This document shows positions 9,760 through 18,010 of a stretch of DNA of 47,859 bases, in pieces. This stretch comes from Desulfosporosinus sp. (GTDB lineage: Bacteria > Bacillota > Desulfitobacteriia > Desulfitobacteriales > Desulfitobacteriaceae). How positions within the stretch are numbered: the stretch's first letter is position 1; each line of letters starts with the position of its first letter. The stretch is taken from positions 1 to 47,859 of the forward strand of contig JAIMKP010000021.1 of NCBI GenBank assembly GCA_020692355.1. The letters are read 5' to 3'. Position numbers and translations under genes: made by a program. The notes below the pieces were generated by a model, which worked only from the letters and a program-made list of their open reading frames with translations, had not been told where the DNA came from and did not search any database.

Positions 9760-10524
9760 TTACAATTTCTTTTTCCGAAACAGAATCAGCGACAGGATTA
9801 GGCAGAGTACGGTCAGCGAAAACGTAGTCCAGACCGCTGCGGAAAGGTCGCCGACTGTTTTTGCATTTAAAAGAAGCGAACTGTTATCCGACGCTAACGT
9901 AACCGGATTCCATTTATTTATCCGGGGGAATACATTGACAGCCAGCATAACGGCCAGAACCACGGCAGTCAGGAGCAGCCCTCCATAATTTCCGGAAACG
10001 ACCGTGCCGGCAAGCATAATGACGGCCAGCAGAAAGGCCCCAAACAGCCACAGGCAGAAAAGTGAAAAAAACAGATGGGGCGCAGAGAATCGCCCAAACA
10101 GGTAAAATGTGTATCCGCAAGCGGTGACGCCGGCAAGTGCATAGCTGAATGTCCATGAAATTATGGACGCAAAATATTTCGACAGAATCACTGCGTTACG
10201 GGACAGCCCTTTGGAGATTGGTAAGACAAGGGTGCCCTTTGTCACTTCCCGCGAAAGCGTCCCGCTGAAAACCAGCAGCACGACAATTATGCCCATCTGG
10301 CTCATATTCTTGAAAAACTGGACCCAGGCATCCAGAATGGTCGGTTTCGGGATGGTGATAGAAATTCCCTGAACGGGCATCTGCGAGAAAATAACCGGCA
10401 TCATTTTGGCGAGCAGTGGGCTTGCCATGCCGAAGAGAAACAGTACTGCAATCAGGGTCAGAGCCTTATAGCTACGGAGCTGTTCCATAAATTCCTTTTT
10501 GGTGAAGGCAATCCATCCGTTCAT
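9760..10524 (-). CDS. ABC-2 type transporter permease
   Basis: A 254-aa membrane protein with about six hydrophobic segments, the usual layout for ABC-2 permeases of the BcrB/NatB kind. It starts with an amphipathic segment (MNGWIAFTKKEFMEQLRSYK), typical of the family, and contains SREVTKGTLVLPISKGLSRN after the second span, the cytoplasmic loop that contacts the ATPase. Its ATG overlaps the stop of the upstream ATPase gene by four bases, indicating translational coupling. With that ATPase it should form a transporter; the substrate could be a peptide antibiotic, a lipid or Na+, which the sequence does not settle. Confidence 0.88.
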   Translation of the reverse strand: MNGWIAFTKKEFMEQLRSYKALTLIAVLFLFGMASPLLAKMMPVIFSQMPVQGISITIPKPTILDAWVQFFKNMSQMGIIVVLLVFSGTLSREVTKGTLVLPISKGLSRNAVILSKYFASIISWTFSYALAGVTACGYTFYLFGRFSAPHLFFSLFCLWLFGAFLLAVIMLAGTVVSGNYGGLLLTAVVLAVMLAVNVFPRINKWNPVTLASDNSSLLLNAKTVGDLSAAVWTTFSLTVLCLILSLILFRKKKL

Positions 10525-11438
10525 TTCACCACCTCCAGAAACACGTCTTCCAAAGAAGACTCCTGCACTTCGTATTTCAGAACGGGAGACTGTTCCCGGA
10601 CGAGCAGCTCCAGAATTTTGTGGCCATGTTTTTCAACGCCTGCCAGACGGACGGTCACGGCATTTTCCTTCACCTCCGTCGCCGAAACGAACGGAAAATC
10701 TTGGAGCTTTTCTGCCAGGACGGAAACACCGCTTGGGCCGGCGAGCTCGATCCGCACAGTATCCGGACGGTAGGTGCTTTTAATGTCGGATATATCCCCC
10801 TGCAAAACGAGCCTCCCCTGATCCAGAATGCCGATCTGGTTGCAGATCCGTTCCACATCGGACAAAATGTGGGTGGAAAAAACAATGGCGGTCTGCTGCC
10901 CGGCAAGGGATAAAATGTCCAGGATTTCTTTCCGCCCGATGGGGTCGAGCGCCGACGTGGGTTCGTCGCAGATCAAAAGCTTGGGTTCACTCAGCAAAGC
11001 CTGGGCAATCCCAAGCCGCTGTTTCATCCCCCTGGAAAAGCCGTGGATTTTTCGGTTGACATTTGCAAGCCCCACAAGGGTTAAGAGCTCTTCCGTTCGC
11101 TTGCGGATTTGCTCGGGCTTTTGTCCGGCAATCCGGCCGCATAATTTCAAATATTCTTTCGGTGTCATGTAGCCGTAAAACTCCGGCACGTCCGGCAGAT
11201 AACCGATAGACCGATTCGTTTGGGTTTTTCCGTACGTGACTTTCTCCCCGCATACCCGGATTTCGCCGCGGGAAGGTTGCAAAAAGCCCAGGACCATTTT
11301 CATGGCAGTGGTTTTGCCAGCCCCGTTTTTCCCGATGAGGCCGAAAAGAGAATGTTCGGAAACCGTAAGACTCAAATCCTGGATGACAGAAAGCTTCCCG
11401 AAACTCTTTTGGATGTGGTCCAGCTTCAGAATTTCCAT
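10521..11438 (-). CDS. ABC transporter ATP-binding protein
   Basis: A 305-aa ATPase of the BcrA/NatA class. It has Walker A GKNGAGKT (about residue 37), signature FSRGMKQRLG (about 133), Walker B LLICDEPTSALDP (about 155) and the switch His in FSTHIL. A C-terminal extension of about 80 residues is typical of drug or bacteriocin exporters. It is the third gene of a tightly packed minus-strand operon, overlapping the PLDc_N gene before it at a single base and the permease gene after it by four bases. Confidence 0.95.
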   Translation of the reverse strand: MEILKLDHIQKSFGKLSVIQDLSLTVSEHSLFGLIGKNGAGKTTAMKMVLGFLQPSRGEIRVCGEKVTYGKTQTNRSIGYLPDVPEFYGYMTPKEYLKLCGRIAGQKPEQIRKRTEELLTLVGLANVNRKIHGFSRGMKQRLGIAQALLSEPKLLICDEPTSALDPIGRKEILDILSLAGQQTAIVFSTHILSDVERICNQIGILDQGRLVLQGDISDIKSTYRPDTVRIELAGPSGVSVLAEKLQDFPFVSATEVKENAVTVRLAGVEKHGHKILELLVREQSPVLKYEVQESSLEDVFLEVVK

Positions 11439-11638
11439 CAGTCGTCACCCTTGCCAAGGGTGAAGTACAGGATGGGACCGAGGATTTCGAACACCACAAC
11501 GACAATCACCCAAAGTCCCCGGTTGCCTATCCGGTAGTTTTTGTGGCGAAAGATGTGGACAAGCGCTGCCACGGCGAGAGCAATTTGAATCACCGCAATG
11601 GGAATGAGAAACGGCAAATAAGGCAGAATGTTTTTCAT
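11438..11638 (-). CDS. Small PLDc_N-domain membrane protein
   Basis: A 66-aa protein with two membrane segments. It matches the PLDc_N layout: a first helix, then HIFRHKNYRIGNRGLW, then a second helix ending GPILYFTLGKGD. These small proteins resemble the N-terminal membrane anchor of cardiolipin synthase and are commonly found beside ABC-2 transporters and XRE regulators in Firmicutes, probably as immunity or transporter accessory proteins. The gene shares single-base overlaps with both neighbours. Confidence 0.85.
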   Translation of the reverse strand: MKNILPYLPFLIPIAVIQIALAVAALVHIFRHKNYRIGNRGLWVIVVVVFEILGPILYFTLGKGDD

Positions 11639-12756
11639 TACACTGTCTCCCCCAGACGTTCCAGCTTACCGGTAAGGCGCTGGTAACGTTCTTCCGACGC
11701 AAGACTTTGAAATGCGGGATTGTGAATCACCGCGTCTTTTAAGTCTTTTTGAATGAGTTTATCACTGCGCGGGGCTGAAGTTCCCAGGTTGAGGGAATCA
11801 AAGTAAGGCTTCAGCCGATCAAAAAACTCGTTGCCTTTGAGTTTAACCGGAAAGATATTCTTTTGAGACAGCAGATCAGTATAAGCTTCCAAAATCTCCA
11901 GCGTCCGTTCCTTCTGTTCCTGCGCGGCGAGCAGCGAAGCCGCCGTCAAATATAGCTTAAAATAAAGGGATGGCTGCATTTCTTTGAGCTTGAACACCCG
12001 CCCCATCTCCAATGCTTTTTGCAGGTAGGTTTCGATTTTCTCAGTATCATCGGCGTACAGAACCATCAGGTCGGAAAAGGCGTCCCAAAGGCTGATAAGA
12101 TTTTTATAAAGATAGCTTTGCAGCCGGTCTTTTGCTCGCTCGGCATCGCCTTTCATGGCATACGCTTTTGCGAGTAGAACCTCCGATGATAACATGGGCT
12201 CTTCGATTCTGTCCAGAAGATTAATGGCTTCGGCAGGTTGCCCAAGTGCAAGGTCGCAATACGCCCGCATGGAAAGCGCCAGCCGCGCCAGCACAGCGTC
12301 GCTTCCGCTTTCTTCCACGTGCTCGAACAGATCGGCGGCCTCGTGAAAAACAACATTCATCCGGTCGGGTTTGCCGGCAAGCGACGCATGGTTCACCAAC
12401 AATTGTGCCATAGAAAAAACTAAATTGTCGCAGGAATGATAGGTTTTGACCTGTTCCAGGCATTCCGCATAAACTTGTTCAAAAGGCTCATTGGCGAAAG
12501 CGTCCGCCAGTTTAAGATACAGTTTTTTGACATCTTCCGGGCTCATCTGAGCCTCATACCCTAAAAGGTCATCTACGGTCATGTTGAAATAAGCTGCCAG
12601 TATGGGCAAAAGGGTAATATCCGGGTAGCTTTGTCTGGATTCCCATTTGGAAACCGCCGGTTTGGATAGGCCCAGATAGCTTGCCAAATCTTCCTGTGTG
12701 ATCCCTTTTTCTTTTCTCTTTTTGGCAATCACGGTGCCGATATTGATGCTTTCCAT
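11638..12756 (-). CDS. XRE-family transcriptional regulator with helical-repeat domain
   Basis: A 372-aa regulator. The start is the ATG at 12756 (MESINIG), which has GGAGGTG six bases upstream; the frame remains open to 12780. Residues about 5-65 are a helix-turn-helix (KKRKEKGITQEDLASYLGLS, PAVSKWESR). The rest is helical with TPR-like spacing, a sensor layout used by peptide- or antibiotic-responsive regulators. It heads the four-gene operon, and the GTTAAC array just upstream of its -35 is the natural binding-site candidate, which suggests autoregulation. The inducing signal is unknown. Confidence 0.9.
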   Translation of the reverse strand: MESINIGTVIAKKRKEKGITQEDLASYLGLSKPAVSKWESRQSYPDITLLPILAAYFNMTVDDLLGYEAQMSPEDVKKLYLKLADAFANEPFEQVYAECLEQVKTYHSCDNLVFSMAQLLVNHASLAGKPDRMNVVFHEAADLFEHVEESGSDAVLARLALSMRAYCDLALGQPAEAINLLDRIEEPMLSSEVLLAKAYAMKGDAERAKDRLQSYLYKNLISLWDAFSDLMVLYADDTEKIETYLQKALEMGRVFKLKEMQPSLYFKLYLTAASLLAAQEQKERTLEILEAYTDLLSQKNIFPVKLKGNEFFDRLKPYFDSLNLGTSAPRSDKLIQKDLKDAVIHNPAFQSLASEERYQRLTGKLERLGETV

Positions 12757-12794
12757 TTCCTTCACCTCCATATACTTCACCCCGTTTCAGGTTT

Positions 12795-12823
12795 AGTATA
12801 GGTTGCTCACGCCATTTTCTCAA
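12795..12823 (-). promoter_or_regulatory. SigA-type promoter of the XRE-ABC operon
   Basis: On the minus strand, TTGAGA (12823-12818) and TATACT (12800-12795) are separated by exactly 17 bases and lie 39 bases before the chosen start codon. This is close to the consensus housekeeping promoter. Confidence 0.8.
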
Positions 12824-12832
12824 CGGACGTGT

Positions 12833-12870
12833 AGTTAACTTCCGTTAAATAAGTTAACTGTTAGTTAACT
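12833..12870. promoter_or_regulatory. Phased GTTAA(C/A)T operator array
   Basis: Four GTTAA-containing boxes (three of them AGTTAACT) begin at 12834, 12844, 12853 and 12864, about one helical turn apart, just upstream of the operon's -35. Same-face spacing fits cooperative binding of the XRE regulator. A position upstream of the -35 fits activation as well as repression. Confidence 0.65.
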
Positions 12871-13131
12871 CGGGTACTGAGAGAAGAACACGCTAATCGA
12901 AGTGATTGAGCGCGTAGTTTATTGCCATTGCTTGGGGGTGATGGTACAATCACCGCTTTTGTGCGAATAGTATTTTCGTCAGGCCCGCTCTGTCAGGTCC
13001 GTTCTGTCAGAAGCGTCTGTCCTGATTCTGAAGGTATAGGGCAGCCGTCTTTGGCTTGTTCGATACAATACTTTCGCCTAAAGCAATAAGGCATTAACGA
13101 AATGCAGGCAATGTGGGATGAGGGAAAGTGC
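12871..13131. other. Intergenic region with a short direct repeat
   Basis: No credible gene is visible. Bases 12978-13018 hold nearly three tandem 13-14-bp units beginning GTCAG (GTCAGGCCCGCTCT, GTCAGGTCCGTTCT, GTCAGAAGCGTCT), an iteron-like array of unknown role. A small GGTGAT/ATCACC hairpin lies just before it. Confidence 0.5.
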
Positions 13132-13160
13132 TTGGCATGGGCCAAAAGAGGTGATATGAT
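13132..13160 (+). promoter_or_regulatory. SigA-type promoter before the AAA ATPase relic
   Basis: TTGGCA and TATGAT are separated by 17 bases and lie about 28 bases before the ATG at 13188. Confidence 0.7.
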
Positions 13161-13187
13161 GATACCAAATTGTGGAATTAAAGGTCA

Positions 13188-13702
13188 TGGACAATAACTA
13201 TCTGTCTTAGGCCGAGACAATTTAAGAGTTTCGAACAAGCGGAACTAAAAATAGGCGCAATGACAGTTCTCATGGGAACGAACGCATCAGGAAAAAGTAA
13301 TATCCGGGATGCCATCCGGTTCTTCGACGGAGTCTTCAGAGGCTACACACTGGCAGAGATCTTGGGTGAAAAGTGGTTCGAAGGGGGTATTCTTCAGTGG
13401 CGGGGAATTCGTGGTGGAACCCGCAAGGTGGCATATAAACATAAGAAAAACTTTATACTTGGTTTGGACTTCAGTATGAACGGAGGAACAGTAATTTCTT
13501 ATGACATTGAGGCCATAAAAACGCACAAGGAGACCCTTGATAACCTGAAGCAAATGAAGTTTCTCGATTTGAGCCCGGATGCGATGCGGCAACCTTCCAT
13601 ACCCGGACAGACTGAGCTCAGCGATATGAAAGAATTTGTAGATTATGCCCGGAAGACATTTGGGAATTAGAAAATAGGATCAGACAGGTCCTGGAAAGAT
13701 AA
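13188..13702 (+). pseudogene. Decayed AAA ATPase (OLD/RecF-like), N-terminal part
   Basis: This resembles the N-terminus of an ABC-type AAA ATPase of the OLD/RecF kind: RQFKSFEQAELKIGAMTVLMG leads into Walker A GTNASGKSN. The signature and Walker B regions are absent. The ATG at 13188 reads MDNNYLS then stops, and the ATPase frame is off by one. Near 13660 the frame breaks again: the preferred continuation (ELENRIRQVLER) lies in another frame and stops at 13700. It therefore carries two frameshifts and a large truncation. Proteins of this family are common in defence islands, often with a partner nuclease. It directly precedes the second helicase module and was probably an older neighbour. 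Confidence 0.6.
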
Positions 13703-13771
13703 TTTAAAAGATTGCATAGAGGTTGGAAACACGAGAGAACTCTGGACGAATTGATTTCCAAAGTAAAGATC

Positions 13772-13807
13772 CGCTCCTTCGATATATGAAACCGTAGGAG
13801 CGTTTTT
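13772..13807 (+). terminator. Intrinsic terminator of leader copy 2
   Basis: CGCTCCT pairs with AGGAGCG and is followed by TTTTT. It corresponds to the terminator at 1519, with the shared ATGAAACCG loop. Confidence 0.75.
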
Positions 13808-14020
13808 CACGTTACAAGTGCAGGCAGCACGAACGTGGTTGCAAAAGGATGTCTGAGCTGGGTAGTATACTGTAGTTAAAGTTGCTTATGAGGGGTAATC
13901 CGTTTTGCCATCTGTTAATATTCAGAATAGGAAGACGAATTTGTTGAATAAAGAAGGATTTTTGTTACGGATAGAGAAAAAGAACAATATTTGGATATCG
14001 AAGGAAATTTGAGGTGCTGT
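13808..14020 (+). promoter_or_regulatory. Leader copy 2 upstream of the DruH/DruE-like module
   Basis: Homologous to 1554-1827: it shares an AAGTGCAGG start, ATGTCTGAG, a -10-like TATACT at 13866-13871, GTTGCTTA, and a 59-bp block at 13948-14006 that differs from 1701-1759 at 4 positions. The downstream genes of the two modules are different, so the leader is conserved apart from the coding regions. Confidence 0.6.
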
Positions 14021-14201
14021 ATGTGCGACAGCAAGTACATCGTAGATCAAAACAGCGGATTCTTGTGGCGCTATAAAAGCGGATTTGACAAATGTATATG
14101 TTGAATATAGTTAAGGAAGTTACTCAATTGTCGGTCTAGCTGAAGAATTTGTTAAAGACCATAAAGAGGCATTTGAAACAGCGAAACATTACCCATCATA
14201 A
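14021..14201 (+). pseudogene. Small broken ORF after leader copy 2
   Basis: ATG 14021 has GAGGTG five bases upstream and encodes MCDSKYIVDQNSGFLWRYK before stopping at 14104. The natural continuation seems to lie one frame over (ADLTNVYVEYS, a stop, then SIVGLAEEFVKDHKEAFETA), ending at 14201. A protein of about 60 residues with a frameshift and an in-frame stop is the best reading. I do not recognise it. Confidence 0.35.
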
Positions 14202-14246
14202 GCGGGGCAAGACGTTCAATTGCTTAATAGATGGAGGAATCAGCCG

Positions 14247-17200
14247 GTGGAGACTACACTAACTGGTACACCAAGAATAACGATAAGAGGGAATTGGGAC
14301 ATTGGTGCTATAGAAATCCACATCAAGGACTACCTGAGTCAATGTGAGATGTGGGGAGATCTGAATATAAGCTGGGAAGAGTATGACCACATTAAGTCAA
14401 GAATTGCAGGAGCATTGGGCAGCAACCCAACCGCTAAACAAGCGATAACCCTTATTAGAAGGTATCCGATAGTAATGGTGACTGACATTATTAGTTTTGT
14501 ACTCTATGAATATGATAACTGTGAATTTTGGAGCGGGTGGGCAAGCCGTTACAACATAGATATTGGAACCAATAACCAAACTGAAATAGGCAGAATGGTA
14601 CGGGATATATTTGAAAAGTATAATTTTAAGGTTATTGAGGACGGGGGATATGTCTATGTTACACCGATTCTCTGCCAAGCTGGCATTCCCAGTGTTTGCT
14701 TCGATAAATTGTTTGATATTTTAGATTGCACCCTAAACTCATCCTATTTCATGGCACGTGAACTCGTCAATGAATTAATGGGCTATCGCAACTATCTGAT
14801 TGACGTTCCAGTAGAGCGGTATTTTAAACTACATACAGAAAGGGCCATTGAACTCATCGTACAGCTTCGAGAAATGATACATACGGTTAGCGAGGTTTCT
14901 ATAGCGTGTGCCGATGTTCCTGACGTGCCTGGAGTGCAGCTGCGGATCGTGAAGAGGTATGCAATATGGAGTGCGGAAATTAAAAAATTGGGAACGAAAA
15001 GCAGAAAGACTACTCAGTACTACTTTTCACCCAAACTTGTTTACGATGAGACAAAAGGCGTTTGCCTATTTATTCCAGAACAAACCTTAAGGCAAGATTC
15101 AATCTACAAATTAAAGTGGACTATTATCAGTAATGGTAATGTAGAAAGTGAGAAAACTGTTTATTCACAAGTTTATAATGACAAGCGCAGGAATTACACC
15201 CGTGAAGCAAACGTTCCGATAGATTTTGCGAACACCTATACAATTCAACTTACGGATAATGATGACGATTCAGTCCTATTGACAAGTCCTTGGATAATCA
15301 ATGGATTGGGTAAAGAAAACGATATTCTGACTTTTAACGAAAGCGGCTCACTCTTGCCAAAAACACAGAGATACATTTCACGAAAAGGATCTGTCGTGGT
15401 CTTTGATAGCAGTAGGGCAACAATTATAGAAATTCACAGTATCAATAAGATTGACATAGATTTGCCCAAAAGTTGGGCTGGGTTTCAGGCGTTTTGTGCC
15501 TATCCTGCCGAAAAGGATGCTCGTCTAACGATACAGACGTCAAGTGAAGTGGTCAATATTGAAGCTAAGCATTCCTTTGACATTGAGCTAGTTCAAATCG
15601 GCACTTTATTCGACGAGAAATATAATGGCAATGAAACACCGGTTTATACTCGCTTCCCTACTGTTGAGATAATTGGTAATATCGATAATTATTATCAAGC
15701 GTTATTTAATAATTGGCAAGTGGTGATAATTCACAGATTATCAAATACAAAGCATACGGCGATGCTTACCGAACTCGGTCTAAAGGTGTACGACGACCAT
15801 GTGCAGTTTAGTTTAAGTGATTATGCACAAGAATATTACGTAGGCCTGTATGGTGCGTACGATTTGAGGGTTTATGATGGCAAAACCCGAAAGTATTTCA
15901 CCTTTTACCTTTCTCCTAAAATTGAGTATATCGCTCATATTGAAGATATACAGTCGGATCGATATTTTGAAAATAGCCGGGCAGTTTTTTATGTGCAAAA
16001 GAATGAGGCTATAACACTGGAGTTTGAAAATAGAAGTGGGATCAATGTTTTACCGGCAGCTAACAGGGGCGCAGATTGGCAAGAAATATCAACAACGAAT
16101 AGACCAGCCTATATCAGCGGCCAGGTTATTTTTAAAGACAGTGATGGCCTTCAAAAAATCCCTTTTAGAAAAACCATCCGAAAATTAGAGTGGAGCTTTT
16201 GGGATGAACGAGAAAATGACGTAATGGAAATTGGTAAGTCAAAGCAGTTTAATATAGAGGATTTCAAAAAAACAACGTGGCGTTTAGCTTTACGTTTTAC
16301 GGATGCAGCCGAACGGTATGATGCGGTTAAATTAGTGCTTGAAGCAGCAAATTCGGAACAACTGCAAAGTAAAAATATTGTGCTGGATGGGTTCGGTAGC
16401 AGTTCCGTAACGTTAAATTTGTTTCAAGATACAATGGCTGCGTACTTGTTACCTCAAAGGCTGATGCTATATATCACAAAAGGGTATGACGACTATTTGC
16501 CCATTTGCATTGCTGTCGTTAAAAGTTTTGTGCAGTTGAAAAACCCGAAATATACCATTAGTCATGATAGGCCTACTGTATATTGGGATCCAGGACGTGA
16601 AAATGAGTTGTTAAATAAACGGTTGGAGTTTACCTCCCTGAGTGATCTTGATATGGAACCCCTAAAATATTCTCTAAATGAGAAGGTACGAAGGTTCAAA
16701 GATAAGGCCGGTAAAACCTTTGAGGGCCTCGTACTGGACCAACCGTTAAGAGATGGCATTTACTATGTTGATGCGAGGGAAGACCTGGAGTTCTCGTTTT
16801 TCGAGGATGAGGAGCAAGCAATACCCGTCTATGATAGGGAGCATATAATATGTGTCAATGGGAAGCACGTCATAGAGAAACTATTGAACAGTAAAAGCAA
16901 TCAAGTGATTGATTGGTTATCTGGTACAGCCATTGCACTTCATAAATCAGAATGGCTTATCGTCTTATTAAAGAAGCTTAGAGATCAAGTTGAACAAGGT
17001 GAAATGATATTTAACCCCAAGGGATGCGCTCCTTTGCTTTTTTCATTGCTCATCAATTCTGGAGAGAAGTCAAATTTGGCAATAGACATCAAATTAAACG
17101 TCAAAGCAGTTTGTGAACTAATTAGTGATTTTTTGATTACAAATACCGACCGCCTTGAAATTCTAAACCATCTATTAGAGAGCAGCATACCAGATAGTGA

Positions 17201-18008
17201 TTGTCAAATTATAATCAGTGAATTGCAACTTTATCTGTTTTGTCCCAATAACTCAGTCTTACTTGAGAAATCATCTATTCAAAAAATGTGGGACCTAAAT
17301 CAGTATATGGCGATTCTTATGAACGTGAGAAACTGTGTCAGTAATAGTTCCGTTGATATAGACCGTGTCTTGAGTAAAATTGGCTATGAATCCTTGAAAG
17401 AGATTATAAAAATCTCTCCAAAAGCAGATTGTGACAATCAGGACTGGACTGATTGTCTAGAACGAAGTTTAAGTGGTCAATGCCAATGTAATTATGTTAA
17501 GTTTGAGTGTTCCAAGAGAGTCTGGGGTGACGGATTGGAATATTCAACGTTGTTTGTTGCTGATCGAAGAGGTAATTGGAGCAGGCAAACCCCTAACGAA
17601 AGCCATACTGATGGATATGAGATATTTGGAAAAACCTACCTAACCCTGATATTTGAAATCACACCTGAAAACCAGGATGCGGCCACGAAGAAATATGTTG
17701 AATACGCCAATAAGGAAATGTATAAGTCAGAGAATCTTACCTTAAAATATGCGCCGCTCTTCCCTGATTTTCATAAAGTGTTGAAGCATCGGTTAGCGGA
17801 TAGCGCTGGCAGTCAAAGACTGTTTTACCACATTGGCTGTTCAAGCGCCTTGGCGGCCTTATCAACGCGAAAAGCCATTGCTTCAGCCGACTTACAGGAG
17901 CTGTTACCCTTTTGGAAAAATGCCATGGGTGCTTATCCTGAGCTGGTCTACAGAGATTTTATTCTAGCTGAATTATATATACTTTTTACAAATGGAAGAA
18001 GGAATTAG
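14247..18008 (+). CDS. Large protein of unknown function, DruH-like candidate
   Basis: A 1253-aa protein with no motif I can name. The start chosen is GTG 14247, with GGAGG nine bases upstream; a TTG at 14220 lacks a site. The first 200 residues are helical, with a striking YEYDNCEFWSGWA segment near residue 90. Residues about 230-800 look like consecutive beta-rich domains (many short strands, GFQAFCAYPAEKD and similar). The C-terminal 300 residues are helical again. The gene ends two bases before the DUF1998 helicase, so the two are almost certainly co-expressed. A large unknown protein followed by a DUF1998 helicase is the layout of Druantia type III (DruH-DruE, Doron et al. 2018). That identity is inferred from size and order only. 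Confidence 0.6.
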   Translation: METTLTGTPRITIRGNWDIGAIEIHIKDYLSQCEMWGDLNISWEEYDHIKSRIAGALGSNPTAKQAITLIRRYPIVMVTDIISFVLYEYDNCEFWSGWASRYNIDIGTNNQTEIGRMVRDIFEKYNFKVIEDGGYVYVTPILCQAGIPSVCFDKLFDILDCTLNSSYFMARELVNELMGYRNYLIDVPVERYFKLHTERAIELIVQLREMIHTVSEVSIACADVPDVPGVQLRIVKRYAIWSAEIKKLGTKSRKTTQYYFSPKLVYDETKGVCLFIPEQTLRQDSIYKLKWTIISNGNVESEKTVYSQVYNDKRRNYTREANVPIDFANTYTIQLTDNDDDSVLLTSPWIINGLGKENDILTFNESGSLLPKTQRYISRKGSVVVFDSSRATIIEIHSINKIDIDLPKSWAGFQAFCAYPAEKDARLTIQTSSEVVNIEAKHSFDIELVQIGTLFDEKYNGNETPVYTRFPTVEIIGNIDNYYQALFNNWQVVIIHRLSNTKHTAMLTELGLKVYDDHVQFSLSDYAQEYYVGLYGAYDLRVYDGKTRKYFTFYLSPKIEYIAHIEDIQSDRYFENSRAVFYVQKNEAITLEFENRSGINVLPAANRGADWQEISTTNRPAYISGQVIFKDSDGLQKIPFRKTIRKLEWSFWDERENDVMEIGKSKQFNIEDFKKTTWRLALRFTDAAERYDAVKLVLEAANSEQLQSKNIVLDGFGSSSVTLNLFQDTMAAYLLPQRLMLYITKGYDDYLPICIAVVKSFVQLKNPKYTISHDRPTVYWDPGRENELLNKRLEFTSLSDLDMEPLKYSLNEKVRRFKDKAGKTFEGLVLDQPLRDGIYYVDAREDLEFSFFEDEEQAIPVYDREHIICVNGKHVIEKLLNSKSNQVIDWLSGTAIALHKSEWLIVLLKKLRDQVEQGEMIFNPKGCAPLLFSLLINSGEKSNLAIDIKLNVKAVCELISDFLITNTDRLEILNHLLESSIPDSDCQIIISELQLYLFCPNNSVLLEKSSIQKMWDLNQYMAILMNVRNCVSNSSVDIDRVLSKIGYESLKEIIKISPKADCDNQDWTDCLERSLSGQCQCNYVKFECSKRVWGDGLEYSTLFVADRRGNWSRQTPNESHTDGYEIFGKTYLTLIFEITPENQDAATKKYVEYANKEMYKSENLTLKYAPLFPDFHKVLKHRLADSAGSQRLFYHIGCSSALAALSTRKAIASADLQELLPFWKNAMGAYPELVYRDFILAELYILFTNGRRN

Positions 18009-18010
18009 CA

